64,000 nucleotides of DNA from Spirochaetales bacterium (GTDB lineage: Bacteria > Spirochaetota > Spirochaetia > Sphaerochaetales > Sphaerochaetaceae). The stretch is taken from assembly GCA_028722305.1 (NCBI GenBank), contig JAQYHB010000018.1, positions 17,054 through 81,053 on the forward strand, given 5' to 3'. How positions within the stretch are numbered: the stretch's first letter is position 1; each line of letters opens with the position of its first letter. The notes under the pieces are model-generated. The model did not search any database, had not been told where the DNA came from, and saw nothing but the letters and a program-made list of their open reading frames with translations. Positions 7,233 to 15,640 of this stretch are shown piece after piece. Made by a program: the position numbers and the translations under genes.

Positions 7233-9035
7233 ATGAATAAATTGACTGCTAACGAGCTGCGTCAGAAGTACATTGACTTCTACGTCAGCAAAGGACACAA
7301 ACAGATCAGCGGAGCTTCCCTGATTCCGGAAAACGACCCTACCGTTTTGTTCACGACCGCCGGCATGCACCCGCTCGTCCCCTATCTGATGGGGCAGCAG
7401 GACCATCCGCAGGGGAACAAGCTCACCGACTACCAGAAATGCGTCCGCACCGGGGACATTGATTCCGTCGGGGATCCGAGCCATCTGACCTTCTTCGAGA
7501 TGCTTGGCAACTGGTCTTTGGGCGCCTATTTCAAGAAAGAGGCGATCGCCTACAGCTATGAGTTCCTGACCACCGTGCTTGGCATCGACCCCGACAGGCT
7601 TTCCGTCACGGTCTTCGCTGGTGACGAGAAAGAGGGCATCCCCGCCGATGAGGAGGCCGCGTCCTACTGGGAGTCCCATGGCATTCCTCGCGAGCGCATC
7701 TTCTTCCTGCCTCGCGAGGACAACTGGTGGGGCCCGGCCGGCGAGACGGGTCCTTGTGGTCCTGACAGCGAGATGTTCATCGACACCGGTCGTCCGGCCT
7801 GCGGTCCCGATTGCAGGCCTGGTTGCCATTGCGGCAAGTACCTGGAGATCTGGAACGACGTCTTCATGCAGTACAACAAGACCGAGGATGGCAAGTTCGT
7901 TCCGCTGAAGCGCAAGTGCATCGATACCGGCATGGGAATCGAGCGCACCATCAGCATCCTGCAGGGAAAGAAAAGCGTCTATGAGACCGAGGTGTTCCAG
8001 CCGATCCTTAAGGGTATTGGCGACCTGTGCGGGAAGCAGTACGGCGAAAATGAGGAGACTGATGTCTCCATGCGTATCATCGCCGACCATGTCCGTACCA
8101 GCGTCTTCATCTTGGGGGATGAGAGGGGAGTGGCTCCGAGCAACGTCGGCCAGGGCTATATCCTGCGCCGCCTGATCCGCCGCGCGGTGCGCCACGGACA
8201 CAAGCTTGGCATCGACAAGCCGTTCCTCACCGAGCTGGCCCCGATTGTGCTCGACCTGTACGGACAGCCCTATCCTGAGCTGCTCGCTCATAAGGACTTC
8301 ATCTTCACCGAGCTGAAGAACGAGGAAGAGAAATTCGAGGAGACGTTGGTCAAGGGCGAGAAAGAGTTCGAGAAGATGCTTCCCAACCTGCTCAAGGATC
8401 CTCGCAAGATTGTCGGTGGACGCACCGCCTTCAAGCTGTATGATACCTACGGCTATCCAATCGAGCTGACCAAGGAGCTCGCCAAGGAGCATGGCATGAC
8501 CGTCGACGAAGAGGGCTTCAAGGCCGCCTTCGAGAAACACCAGGAAATCAGCCGTGGAGGTAGCGAGCAGCAGTTCAAGGGGGGGCTCGCAGACCACAGC
8601 GAGCAGACTACCGCCCTGCATACCGCGACCCACCTGTTGCACGCGGCACTTTGCGACGTCCTGGGCGGTTATGTCAAGCAACTTGGCTCCAACATCACTG
8701 CCGAGCGTCTTCGCTTCGATTTCAACCACGACGAGCCCCTGACCAAGGAAGAAATCCAGAAGGTCGAGGACTTGGTCAACGAGCAGATCAAGAAAGACCT
8801 GCCGGTCACCTGCAAGGTCGAGAGTCTTGATGAGGCAAAGGCCGAGGGTGCCTTCGCCCAGTTCTCCTCGAAGTACGGCGAGCAGGTGAAAGTCTACTCG
8901 ATTGGAGACTTCAGCAAGGAGGTCTGCGGTGGTCCGCATGTGACACATACCGGCGATATGGGCCATTTCCATATCGTCAAGGAACAGTCCTCTTCCCATG
9001 GAGTGCGCCGCATCAAAGCGGTTCTGGAGAAATGA
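7233..9035 (+). CDS. alaS: alanyl-tRNA synthetase, short form
   Basis: Charges tRNA-Ala in the cytoplasm. The 600-residue protein contains the class II catalytic core (NDPTVLFTTAGM, the TFFEMLGNWS region, GPCGPDSE), the tRNA-recognition region, and the editing domain with its zinc ligands (HTATHLLHAAL and CGGPHVTHTG). It stops after the editing domain: the DHHA1/C-Ala oligomerisation domain of the usual ~870-residue enzyme is absent. AlaRS of about 600 residues is known in spirochaetes such as Borrelia and Treponema, so this looks like a natural short form. pepC overlaps its stop codon. Its ribosome site seems hairpin-bridged. Confidence 0.97.
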   Translation: MNKLTANELRQKYIDFYVSKGHKQISGASLIPENDPTVLFTTAGMHPLVPYLMGQQDHPQGNKLTDYQKCVRTGDIDSVGDPSHLTFFEMLGNWSLGAYFKKEAIAYSYEFLTTVLGIDPDRLSVTVFAGDEKEGIPADEEAASYWESHGIPRERIFFLPREDNWWGPAGETGPCGPDSEMFIDTGRPACGPDCRPGCHCGKYLEIWNDVFMQYNKTEDGKFVPLKRKCIDTGMGIERTISILQGKKSVYETEVFQPILKGIGDLCGKQYGENEETDVSMRIIADHVRTSVFILGDERGVAPSNVGQGYILRRLIRRAVRHGHKLGIDKPFLTELAPIVLDLYGQPYPELLAHKDFIFTELKNEEEKFEETLVKGEKEFEKMLPNLLKDPRKIVGGRTAFKLYDTYGYPIELTKELAKEHGMTVDEEGFKAAFEKHQEISRGGSEQQFKGGLADHSEQTTALHTATHLLHAALCDVLGGYVKQLGSNITAERLRFDFNHDEPLTKEEIQKVEDLVNEQIKKDLPVTCKVESLDEAKAEGAFAQFSSKYGEQVKVYSIGDFSKEVCGGPHVTHTGDMGHFHIVKEQSSSHGVRRIKAVLEK

Positions 9036-10375
9036 GCATGAACGATTCCATCTCTTTGGAAGCCCTCGAGGCTTTTGACCGTGATTTCAACGCGAAACAC
9101 GAGCACCGCGTGGCGATGAACGCGGCGGTGAAGAACGGAATCAACGGCAGCGCGCACGACTATGAGGCCGCGCGCGTGAGCCGCCATCAGTTCTCCAATA
9201 CCATCTACGCGGGCAAGATCACCAACCAGAAGAAATCCGGCCGTTGCTGGATGTTCTCCGCACTGAACGTGATGCGTCTGGAGGCGATGGAGAAGTGCTC
9301 GCTCGAGAACCTCGAGCTGAGCCAGAACTATCCGCTCTTCTGGGACAAGCTGGAGAAATCCAACTGGTTCCTCGAATCCATCATCGAGACCAAGGACGAG
9401 CCGGTCGATGGAAGGCTGGTCAGCTACCTGCTTTCCGACCCGATGGGAGACGGCGGACAGTGGGACATGTTCGTCAATCTGGTCGAGAAGTACGGCGTGG
9501 TTCCCAAGGACGCCATGCCGGAAAGCGCGGCCTCCTCGGAGACGAAGGAGCTGGACAAGTACCTGACCCTGAAGCTCCGCGAGTTCGCCTGCATCCTGCG
9601 CACGGCGGCGGTGAAGAACATCATGTCGTTGCCGGAGCTAAGGAAGATGAAGGAGGATATGCTCTCCACCATCTATCGCATGCTCTGCATCGCCCTCGGC
9701 AAACCACCGGTGACCTTCACCTGGGAAGTGACCAACAAGAAAGGGGAGTTCATCCGCGAGGAGTCGATTACCCCGAAGGCCTTCTTCGACAAGTATGTCG
9801 GCATGAAGTTCGACGACTATGTCTCCCTGATCAATGCTCCGACCGCCGACAAGCCGTTCGGCCGCACCTACACCGTCCAGTTCCTGGGCAATGTGAAGGG
9901 CGGCAGGCCGGTCCTCTACCTGAACCTGCCGGTCGAGCGGTTGAAGGAGATGGCCGTAAGCCAGATCAAGGATGGAAAAGTGGTCTGGTTCGGCAGCGAC
10001 GTCGGCCAGTTCAGCGAGCGGACCAGTGGGCTGATGGACTTGAATGCGCTGGATGTCGCGGGCCTGTTCGATACCAACTTCCCGCTGAACAAGGCGCAAC
10101 GGCTGGACTATGGCGAGAGCCGGATGACCCACGCGATGGTGCTCACCGGGGTGAACCTGGACACTAACGGGAAGCCGAACCGCTGGAAGGTGGAGAATAG
10201 CTGGGGCGAAGATGTCGGGGACAAGGGCTTCTTTGTCATGACCGACGACTGGTTCAGCGAGTTCACCTACCAAGTGGTGGTCAACAAGAAATATCTGACT
10301 GCACAGGAGCGGGAAATGCTCGCCCAGAAGCCGATTGAGCTCAAGCCGTGGGATCCGATGGGATCCTTGGCCTGA
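9032..10375 (+). CDS. pepC: aminopeptidase C / bleomycin hydrolase (peptidase C1B)
   Basis: The 447-residue protein has all three papain-type catalytic segments: GRCWMFSALN with Cys72, MTHAMVLTGV with the catalytic His, and KVENSWGE with Asn. Length and order match PepC/bleomycin hydrolase, which forms a hexameric barrel in the cytoplasm and trims peptides from the N-terminus. No signal peptide. The start overlaps the alaS stop (ATGA), so the two genes are translationally coupled. A terminator follows 22 bases after the stop. Confidence 0.96.
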   Translation: MSMNDSISLEALEAFDRDFNAKHEHRVAMNAAVKNGINGSAHDYEAARVSRHQFSNTIYAGKITNQKKSGRCWMFSALNVMRLEAMEKCSLENLELSQNYPLFWDKLEKSNWFLESIIETKDEPVDGRLVSYLLSDPMGDGGQWDMFVNLVEKYGVVPKDAMPESAASSETKELDKYLTLKLREFACILRTAAVKNIMSLPELRKMKEDMLSTIYRMLCIALGKPPVTFTWEVTNKKGEFIREESITPKAFFDKYVGMKFDDYVSLINAPTADKPFGRTYTVQFLGNVKGGRPVLYLNLPVERLKEMAVSQIKDGKVVWFGSDVGQFSERTSGLMDLNALDVAGLFDTNFPLNKAQRLDYGESRMTHAMVLTGVNLDTNGKPNRWKVENSWGEDVGDKGFFVMTDDWFSEFTYQVVVNKKYLTAQEREMLAQKPIELKPWDPMGSLA

Positions 10376-10397
10376 GCCAGGATACGGAGGTAATCGA

Positions 10398-10427
10398 GGT
10401 CTCGGGTGACACCCGGGGCCTTTTTTT
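10398..10427 (+). terminator. rho-independent terminator after pepC
   Basis: A 10-bp GC-rich stem (GGTCTCGGGT / ACCCGGGGCC with wobble pairs), loop GAC, then seven T (10421-10427). Confidence 0.88.
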
Positions 10428-11467
10428 CATTGGTCGGCTCCTGCCTTTTCCTTGGTCTTGGTAGCAAGTTGCCCGCAGGCGCCATTGACTCCGCGCCCCT
10501 TGCTGTAGCGGATGGTGTATTTCACGCCGAACATGTCCAGGTAGTGGCAGAATTTCCCGATTTCCTTCTCGTCGGGACGGCTCCATGGGAGTTCGGCGGC
10601 CTCGTTATAGGGAATCAGATTGACGATTACATCCAGGCCTCTGATGTAGGCAGCCAGCTTCTTTGCCGAGCTCTCGGTGGTGTTGGTTTTGCTGAGCATG
10701 CAGTACTCGAAGGTGAAGCGTTTGCCGCCTCCCTGCTGGTATTCCTGGAGCGCCCGTTTCAGGTCGGCGAGGGGAAAGGTCCTGTTGACCGGCATCAGCT
10801 CGTCTCTCTGCCTGTCGTCGGCAGACACCAGACTGACGGCGAGACGTAGCGGCAGGTTGGTCGCCGCAAGCCGTCTGATTCCCGGGACGACACCGCTGGT
10901 GCTGATGGTGATGCGGCGTAGCGAGAGGTTGAAGGTCTCCTTGTCGTGGAAGTAGGCGATGGCGCGCAACACGTTGTCCAGGTTTGCAAGCGGCTCTCCC
11001 ATTCCCATGAAGACGATATGGCTTGCCGGCTCGATTTTGCTCAGGTGGATGAACTGCTCGATGATTTCCTCGGTAGCCAGATTGCGCTCCAGCCCCATGG
11101 TCCCGGTCCGGCAGAACGCGCAGTGCTGGGCGCATCCCACCTGGCTGGAAAGGCATGCGGTGTGCTCGCCCTTGCCGTTCTCCAGCATGACGCATTCTAC
11201 CAGGGAACCATCGTAGAGTCTGAGCGCCAGTTTGGTGGAGCCATCGCTATCGGTATGCTGGTCGACCACCTCGCTCGATACGGCCTTCGGCATCAGGCCG
11301 GCAAGCCGCTCCCGCTCGGTCTTGGAGAGGTCGCTCATTTCCTGGAAGTCGGTCACCCCCTTGGCCAGCCAGCGGTGGATCTGCTTGCCCTCGAAGGAGC
11401 GGGGAAGCTCAAGAACCTTGACGAGATCTTCAGGGGAAAGCCCATAAAGGGAAAGTGGTAATGCCAT
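10427..11467 (-). CDS. rlmN: 23S rRNA (adenine-2503-C2) methyltransferase RlmN
   Basis: A radical SAM enzyme of 346 residues. The cluster motif CAQHCAFC (CxxxCxxC) is present, followed by MGMGEPLAN and ISTSG motifs of the RlmN/Cfr family and the C-terminal catalytic Cys in KGRGVNGACGQL. RlmN methylates A2503 of 23S rRNA and A37 of some tRNAs. Start at 11467 (MALPLSLYGL) is the best fit to the family N-terminus. Its 3' end abuts the pepC terminator T-run. Cfr is a less likely reading in this housekeeping context. Confidence 0.93.
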   Translation of the reverse strand: MALPLSLYGLSPEDLVKVLELPRSFEGKQIHRWLAKGVTDFQEMSDLSKTERERLAGLMPKAVSSEVVDQHTDSDGSTKLALRLYDGSLVECVMLENGKGEHTACLSSQVGCAQHCAFCRTGTMGLERNLATEEIIEQFIHLSKIEPASHIVFMGMGEPLANLDNVLRAIAYFHDKETFNLSLRRITISTSGVVPGIRRLAATNLPLRLAVSLVSADDRQRDELMPVNRTFPLADLKRALQEYQQGGGKRFTFEYCMLSKTNTTESSAKKLAAYIRGLDVIVNLIPYNEAAELPWSRPDEKEIGKFCHYLDMFGVKYTIRYSKGRGVNGACGQLATKTKEKAGADQ

Positions 11468-11517
11468 TGGTATGCCTCTCGGAAAAACGATAATGGAAAG
11501 CATCTTGGTTTGCAATG

Positions 11518-11526
11518 TGCTACAAT
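11518..11526 (+). promoter_or_regulatory. extended -10 promoter, likely leaderless transcript
   Basis: TGCTACAAT (TG at 11518-11519, -10 TACAAT at 11521-11526) ends 7 nt before the ATG at 11534, so transcription would begin at or next to the start codon. There is no good -35. Confidence 0.5.
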
Positions 11527-11533
11527 AACCTCT

Positions 11534-12091
11534 ATGCGAAGAAAGCTAAAGGTGTTTGTCGTTCTATCGGTTCTGTCACTCGCTACCCTGCAACGGGCGT
11601 TCGCTCTTGATGCCTTGGTGACAAAACAGGGCAAAGTCCTCTACGGGACGGTCATCCAGGACCAAGGGAGGGTCGTCATCACCTACGATGACGGTGTGAC
11701 GGAAGAGATGGGCGCGGACAGTGTGGATGACGTTTCCCTGTTTGTCCCCCCAACCCGGAAGGATGTCGCACGCAAGGGAAATTTCGAGGTGGTTGACGGT
11801 CTTTCGGTTTCCACGCCGATTGACATGAACAAGTTCCGGCGTGCCATGCTCCTGGCCCTTTCCGCCCATCGCTGGGTGGTGGATGAAGAACGTCCCGGAG
11901 AACTGTATTGCCGTCTCTCCAAGGGCGCGAGCTGGTGGGTCACCATCCGTATCTGCTACACCCCCTCCGGATACTGGTACGAATACCTGGACAGCAAGAA
12001 TCTGGACGCCAATCCCGTGAAAAACAAAATCCACCGCAACTATCCGCGGTGGATCCAGATTCTCGAAAGGGAAATGATAAAGCTTTACTGA
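11534..12091 (+). CDS. secreted protein of unknown function, paralogue of the 14778 gene
   Basis: The 185-residue product starts with a basic N-terminus and hydrophobic signal segment ending around AFALDA. The mature part has an N-terminal beta-rich module (VTKQGKVLYGTVIQDQGRVVITYDDG) and a C-terminal region with GNFEVVDG, STPIDMNKFRRAML and GYWYEYLDSKNLDANP. The protein at 14778-15320 shares this plan (QTKRGDVYYGKV, GNFEIIEG, KTPINLDNFRKGML, SYWYEYVESNGLQAMP). There is no Shine-Dalgarno before the ATG, and the promoter lies directly upstream. I do not recognise the family; a periplasmic location is inferred from the signal peptide. Confidence 0.78.
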   Translation: MRRKLKVFVVLSVLSLATLQRAFALDALVTKQGKVLYGTVIQDQGRVVITYDDGVTEEMGADSVDDVSLFVPPTRKDVARKGNFEVVDGLSVSTPIDMNKFRRAMLLALSAHRWVVDEERPGELYCRLSKGASWWVTIRICYTPSGYWYEYLDSKNLDANPVKNKIHRNYPRWIQILEREMIKLY

Positions 12092-12099
12092 GAGCCGGT

Positions 12100-13695
12100 T
12101 CAGCGGAGCATGCTGACGAGGGCGATCAGAACTCCGGTGACACCCTCGCCGCCTAGAAAACCGCTGGAAACCAGTCCGACATAGCGTCCGGTCGCCTCTT
12201 GACCGAACTTTTTTCCGGTCGTCTTGTTCAGGATAAAGCTGACAAGGGCGCCAAGACCCATGATCGCGCTGATCGGGGTGTCCAGGTAGACTCCTAGGCC
12301 CAGAGTGGCGGTGGGTACCTTGGCAAGGAACAGCAACATGCCGGCGACGCAGCCGATGGCGAAGGCGGGTACATCCTTCAGGCCGCCTGCCATGGCACTG
12401 ACTGCCGCAGCCTGCGGGGCGGGGAGCTCCGAGGTGCCGAAGGCGCCAAAGGCCTGCTTGATGGCAAGCAGGGCGAAGACGGAGACCGCGGCTCCGACCA
12501 TGCCGCCGATTCCCTCTCCGATCAGCTGTTGTCTGGGGTCGGCTCCCAGCAGATATCCACTCTTCAGGTCGTTCATCACGTCCCCTGCGAGTCCGCAGGC
12601 GACCGCGGTGACCGCGGCGATGGTGAACGAGGCGGAGAGCGAGTTCTTGAAGAACAGATGGATGATCAACAGCACCAGCATGCCGAAGATTTCCATCGGG
12701 TTCACCCCCGTCTGTCCGGTCAGCATGCTGGAAAGATAGGTGGCGAAGAAGACGCCCACAACCAACACGATACCTTGGAGAAAGGACACCTCGGTGAACA
12801 CGGAAAGGACGATGACGCAGGCGAGGACCGCCATGCCCATGGCCAGGACCGCCTGGCGGGAGAGCCGGCCTTCGCGCTTCTTCGCGTTCTTGAGCCGTTT
12901 GGCCAAGTCGAAAGCGGCTTTGGCCAAGACGCCCAGACCGGTGCCGATCATCAGTCCGATACCGAGATTGGTGCGGAACGCGGTGGCGACAGCCATGTCG
13001 GAGAAGAGCCCCGTGGAAAGGCCGATCGGGACGATCAGGTAGTGGCCGAGCACCATGCCGAGCAGCCAGACTCCGGCAAGGACGGGGCCTATGATGGCGC
13101 CGATGCCCAGCGCCATCGGGCTGTTGTAGAGCATCAAGGGCGCCAAGGTGGCGCTGCCTGCGAAAAGGACGAAGACTTGGGGCAGAATGCCCGCTCCGTC
13201 GCGCAGGGCGGTATAAAGCGCAGCCAGGACCAGTGCGAGGAACAGCACGACGGCATCCCGTCCTCCGGCCATGCCGGCCTTTAACGTCTCGCAGGCGGCG
13301 ACCCCCATCGGATAGGGAAGAGGCTCTTCCTCGATGAGGCGCTTGCGGAACAGGCTGGTGAAAAGGGTTCCAAGCACCACGCCGACCATGGTGAAGGCGA
13401 CCATGGAAATTGGGGAAAGCTGGCTGCCCGGTTCCAGCATCCAGAGTCCGGGGAGGGTGAAAGCGAGACCGCCCGCCACCATGGCTCCCGCGCTCATGAT
13501 GGTATGGGTGCAGTTGATTTCCTGAATCGTGCTACCTTTGCAACGCTTGAGAGCCGCCATGCTGACCACGGTGACGAAGATGGTCGGCCATGGAAGGGCG
13601 CCCATGCGAAGGGCGACATACATGCTGCTCGCGGTGATGACCAGAAGCCCAAGCAATCCGATTACCAGAGATCTCCAAGTTAGTTGTTTGTCCAT
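12100..13695 (-). CDS. OPT-family oligopeptide/metal-chelate transporter
   Basis: A 531-residue polytopic membrane protein with roughly 14 hydrophobic segments. The N-terminal MYVALRMGALPWPTIFVTV and the conserved PYPMGVAACETLKAG segment are typical of OPT/YSL transporters, which import oligopeptides or metal chelates by proton symport. Start at 13695 has AGAGG 6 nt upstream; the longer frame above has no support. It converges with the secreted-protein gene ending at 12091, with only 8 bases and no clear terminator between. Substrate cannot be told from sequence. Confidence 0.88.
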   Translation of the reverse strand: MDKQLTWRSLVIGLLGLLVITASSMYVALRMGALPWPTIFVTVVSMAALKRCKGSTIQEINCTHTIMSAGAMVAGGLAFTLPGLWMLEPGSQLSPISMVAFTMVGVVLGTLFTSLFRKRLIEEEPLPYPMGVAACETLKAGMAGGRDAVVLFLALVLAALYTALRDGAGILPQVFVLFAGSATLAPLMLYNSPMALGIGAIIGPVLAGVWLLGMVLGHYLIVPIGLSTGLFSDMAVATAFRTNLGIGLMIGTGLGVLAKAAFDLAKRLKNAKKREGRLSRQAVLAMGMAVLACVIVLSVFTEVSFLQGIVLVVGVFFATYLSSMLTGQTGVNPMEIFGMLVLLIIHLFFKNSLSASFTIAAVTAVACGLAGDVMNDLKSGYLLGADPRQQLIGEGIGGMVGAAVSVFALLAIKQAFGAFGTSELPAPQAAAVSAMAGGLKDVPAFAIGCVAGMLLFLAKVPTATLGLGVYLDTPISAIMGLGALVSFILNKTTGKKFGQEATGRYVGLVSSGFLGGEGVTGVLIALVSMLR

Positions 13696-13764
13696 AGCAA
13701 CCTCTTGTGGAATCTTACCCAGATGCATGCGTTTCGGGAAAGAGGTGTGGAGGATTGTCGACCG

Positions 13765-13793
13765 TTGGCAAGTTTCCCGACAAATGGTATGGA
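13765..13793 (+). promoter_or_regulatory. candidate promoter for the 13869 gene
   Basis: TTGGCA, 17-nt spacer, TATGGA with a TG just upstream of the -10. Moderate match only. Confidence 0.4.
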
Positions 13794-13868
13794 TTTGTTT
13801 GGAAATAGGTGATACGGTAGGGGCAGAACGCAAGAGATACATCTTGCGAGGAGGGAGAGGAACTACCT

Positions 13869-14345
13869 ATGAAGAAAGCATTCGCATGCGCCGCCGTGGT
13901 CGCGGCGATGGCAACGGCTCCGGTGTTCGCTACCGGAACGAAGGGAAACGCCAAGACCCAGTGGGGCGTCGGCGTGCGGCTTGGTTCCGTTACCGGTGTC
14001 ACCATGCAGTACAAGATGGACAAGTTTGACGTAATTGCGGCTGGCAACTTCGGCCTGCTGAATGGAGGATGGGTAGCCGGAGAAGGTGGCGTCAACTTCC
14101 AGATCATGCAGTGGGATGACTGGACCCCGGGCGAATGGGCCTGGACGATTGGTGCTGTGGGTGATGCCGGCTTCGCTTTTGATGACGACAAGTTCTACCT
14201 TGGCGCTTTTGCTCCGTTCCGGCTGAACTATACCTTCCCGAAGGCCCCATGGTCCTTCTTCGTCGAGCTCGGTCCCGGCTTGGAGTTCCGGCCGGATGTG
14301 AACTTCGACATGGAAGGCGGTATCGGTGCCACCTATCTGTTCTGA
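13869..14345 (+). CDS. small secreted/outer-membrane beta-barrel-like protein
   Basis: The 158-residue product has a signal peptide (MKKAFACAAVVAAMATAPVFA). The mature part alternates aromatic and small residues (WGVGVRLGSVTGVTMQYKMD, FAPFRLNYTFPK) and ends GATYLF, with the terminal Phe expected by the barrel-assembly machinery. AGGAGGGAG 8-15 nt before the ATG is a strong ribosome site. It is a single-gene unit, closed by a strong terminator. No specific family recognised. Confidence 0.75.
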   Translation: MKKAFACAAVVAAMATAPVFATGTKGNAKTQWGVGVRLGSVTGVTMQYKMDKFDVIAAGNFGLLNGGWVAGEGGVNFQIMQWDDWTPGEWAWTIGAVGDAGFAFDDDKFYLGAFAPFRLNYTFPKAPWSFFVELGPGLEFRPDVNFDMEGGIGATYLF

Positions 14346-14369
14346 GTTCCTTCTTTTCTGGCTAGGCAA

Positions 14370-14406
14370 GGGAGTGTCCCGTGAGGCGACGGGATGCTCC
14401 CTTTTG
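14370..14406 (+). terminator. rho-independent terminator
   Basis: A 13-bp stem with two G-U pairs (GGGAGTGTCCCGT / ACGGGATGCTCCC), loop GAGGCG, then TTTTG. Confidence 0.88.
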
Positions 14407-14458
14407 CTAAGTACGTCCATACATGTCAAAGAGCATGGTCCCATACAGGAGAGGATAC

Positions 14459-14772
14459 ATGAGCCTTACAGTCAATCTGTACTATACGGGCACCAACGGC
14501 AGTGCCAGAAAATTTGCCGAGGAGATGGCGAAAAGCGGTATCGCCGCCGCGGTACGCTCGGAGGAAGGAAATCTACGATATGCCTATTCGTTCCCCTGGC
14601 CGCCCCGGAGACGGTCCTTTTGATTGACAGCTGGCGTGACCAGAAGGCATTGGACGCGCACCACGCGTCCGGAATGATGCGGCGCTAGCGGAACTTCGCG
14701 AGAAGTATGACAGTCGAACGGTATGTCTCGACGGAAGAACCGGAGGACGAGGAGCGGTTTATCCGGAAATAA
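14459..14772 (+). pseudogene. broken ABM-like (quinol/antibiotic monooxygenase-type) gene
   Basis: Reading across three frameshifts gives about 105 residues: MSLTVNLYYTGTNGSARKFA, then LAAPETVLLIDSWRDQKALD with HHASGMM, then LAELREKYD, then MTVERYVSTEEPEDEERF. The order, with a central (L/I)IDxWxDQxALDxHHxS segment, is that of antibiotic-biosynthesis-monooxygenase (ABM) small proteins. The shifts fall near 14598 (a C-run one base short), near 14685 and near 14711. No frame could make the full product. The 3' end abuts the convergent gene at 14778. Confidence 0.7.
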
Positions 14773-14777
14773 CGGGT

Positions 14778-15320
14778 TCAATAGTAGATCTGCAGCTGGC
14801 GCTCCAGCTGGTGGATCAGCTGGTAGTAGTTCTGCTGGATGCGGCCAAGCGTCGGCATGGCCTGCAGTCCATTGCTTTCGACATATTCGTACCAGTAGCT
14901 TTGGGTGCCGTAGCAAATCTTCAGGCGGAGGGAAATCTGTGCTTTCTCGTATGAGACGTTCAACACCCCCGGCGCCTCGGAGAGGACTCTCCATTTGTTC
15001 AGGTTGAGCGAGACCAGCATTCCCTTGCGGAAATTGTCCAGGTTGATCGGGGTCTTCAGGGCGGCGCCTTCGATGATTTCGAAATTGCCTTCCGTCTGGG
15101 GCGTCTTGGGAGTGGGGGGCTTCAGGTTACGGGTGATGGTTACTTCTCGGGTGTCGAACTGTTCGGTCCACCCGTTGGGGTGGGTGAGGTTGACGGTGGT
15201 GCCCTCATCGTAGACTTTGCCGTAGTAGACATCTCCTCGCTTGGTCTGGACGGCGTCAATGGCAAAACAAGGAAGCGCAATCGAGAGAAGTAGTACAAGC
15301 ACACCCAACCTTTTCTGCAT
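14778..15320 (-). CDS. secreted protein of unknown function, paralogue of the 11534 gene
   Basis: The 180-residue product has a signal peptide (MQKRLGVLVLLLSIALPCFA). The mature sequence aligns by eye along its length with the 11534-12091 product, sharing the motifs listed there and C-terminal Arg/Gln-rich helices (LERQLQIYY versus LEREMIKLY). Several Tyr/Trp residues are conserved between the two. The two genes are 2.7 kb apart and face each other. Family and role unknown. Confidence 0.78.
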   Translation of the reverse strand: MQKRLGVLVLLLSIALPCFAIDAVQTKRGDVYYGKVYDEGTTVNLTHPNGWTEQFDTREVTITRNLKPPTPKTPQTEGNFEIIEGAALKTPINLDNFRKGMLVSLNLNKWRVLSEAPGVLNVSYEKAQISLRLKICYGTQSYWYEYVESNGLQAMPTLGRIQQNYYQLIHQLERQLQIYY

Positions 15321-15588
15321 AGCCGCTTCCTTTCATACATTCCATTTCCATGCGAAGGCATAGAGCCACCCAACACTATACCGGAAAATGTCTTTGAACA
15401 CAATCATATTTCTTACTGTCAATAGGAAAGCCCGGTAGTTCTGTCGACCGCAAAAAATGAAAATGATAATTTCGGATATCGCAGGTTTCCCGACTTGCCT
15501 GCGAAGGCTGGCAATCCTTGGTCCCTCTCCAACGGATGGCCAAATCCCCTGCAGGAAACCCTTCCATCCACTGGGTGTTCTCCGGGAG
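15321..15588. other. intergenic region upstream of the polyene cluster
   Basis: I see no credible gene. It holds the 5' flank of the minus-strand secreted-protein gene and, at its right end, leads into the cluster promoter. Confidence 0.5.
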
Positions 15589-15617
15589 TTGATTCACCAT
15601 AGGGAAGCCCTTATAAT
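15589..15617 (+). promoter_or_regulatory. main promoter of the aryl-polyene-like cluster
   Basis: TTGATT (15589-15594), a 17-nt spacer and a perfect TATAAT (15612-15617), 24 bases before the first ACP gene, which has AAGGAGG as ribosome site. This is one of the best promoter matches in the window, suggesting strong or easily derepressed expression. No operator palindrome is obvious. Confidence 0.8.
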
Positions 15618-15640
15618 GCCGTAAGATATGAAGGAGGACT

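Noticed and set aside
7194..8999. 601-aa open frame antisense to alaS
   Set aside because: No ribosome site, no recognisable family, and it mirrors a gene with strong codon bias; high GC genes often leave the opposite strand open.
10427..11467. Cfr-type resistance methyltransferase
   Set aside because: The gene sits among housekeeping genes and matches RlmN in length and motifs; nothing points to resistance.
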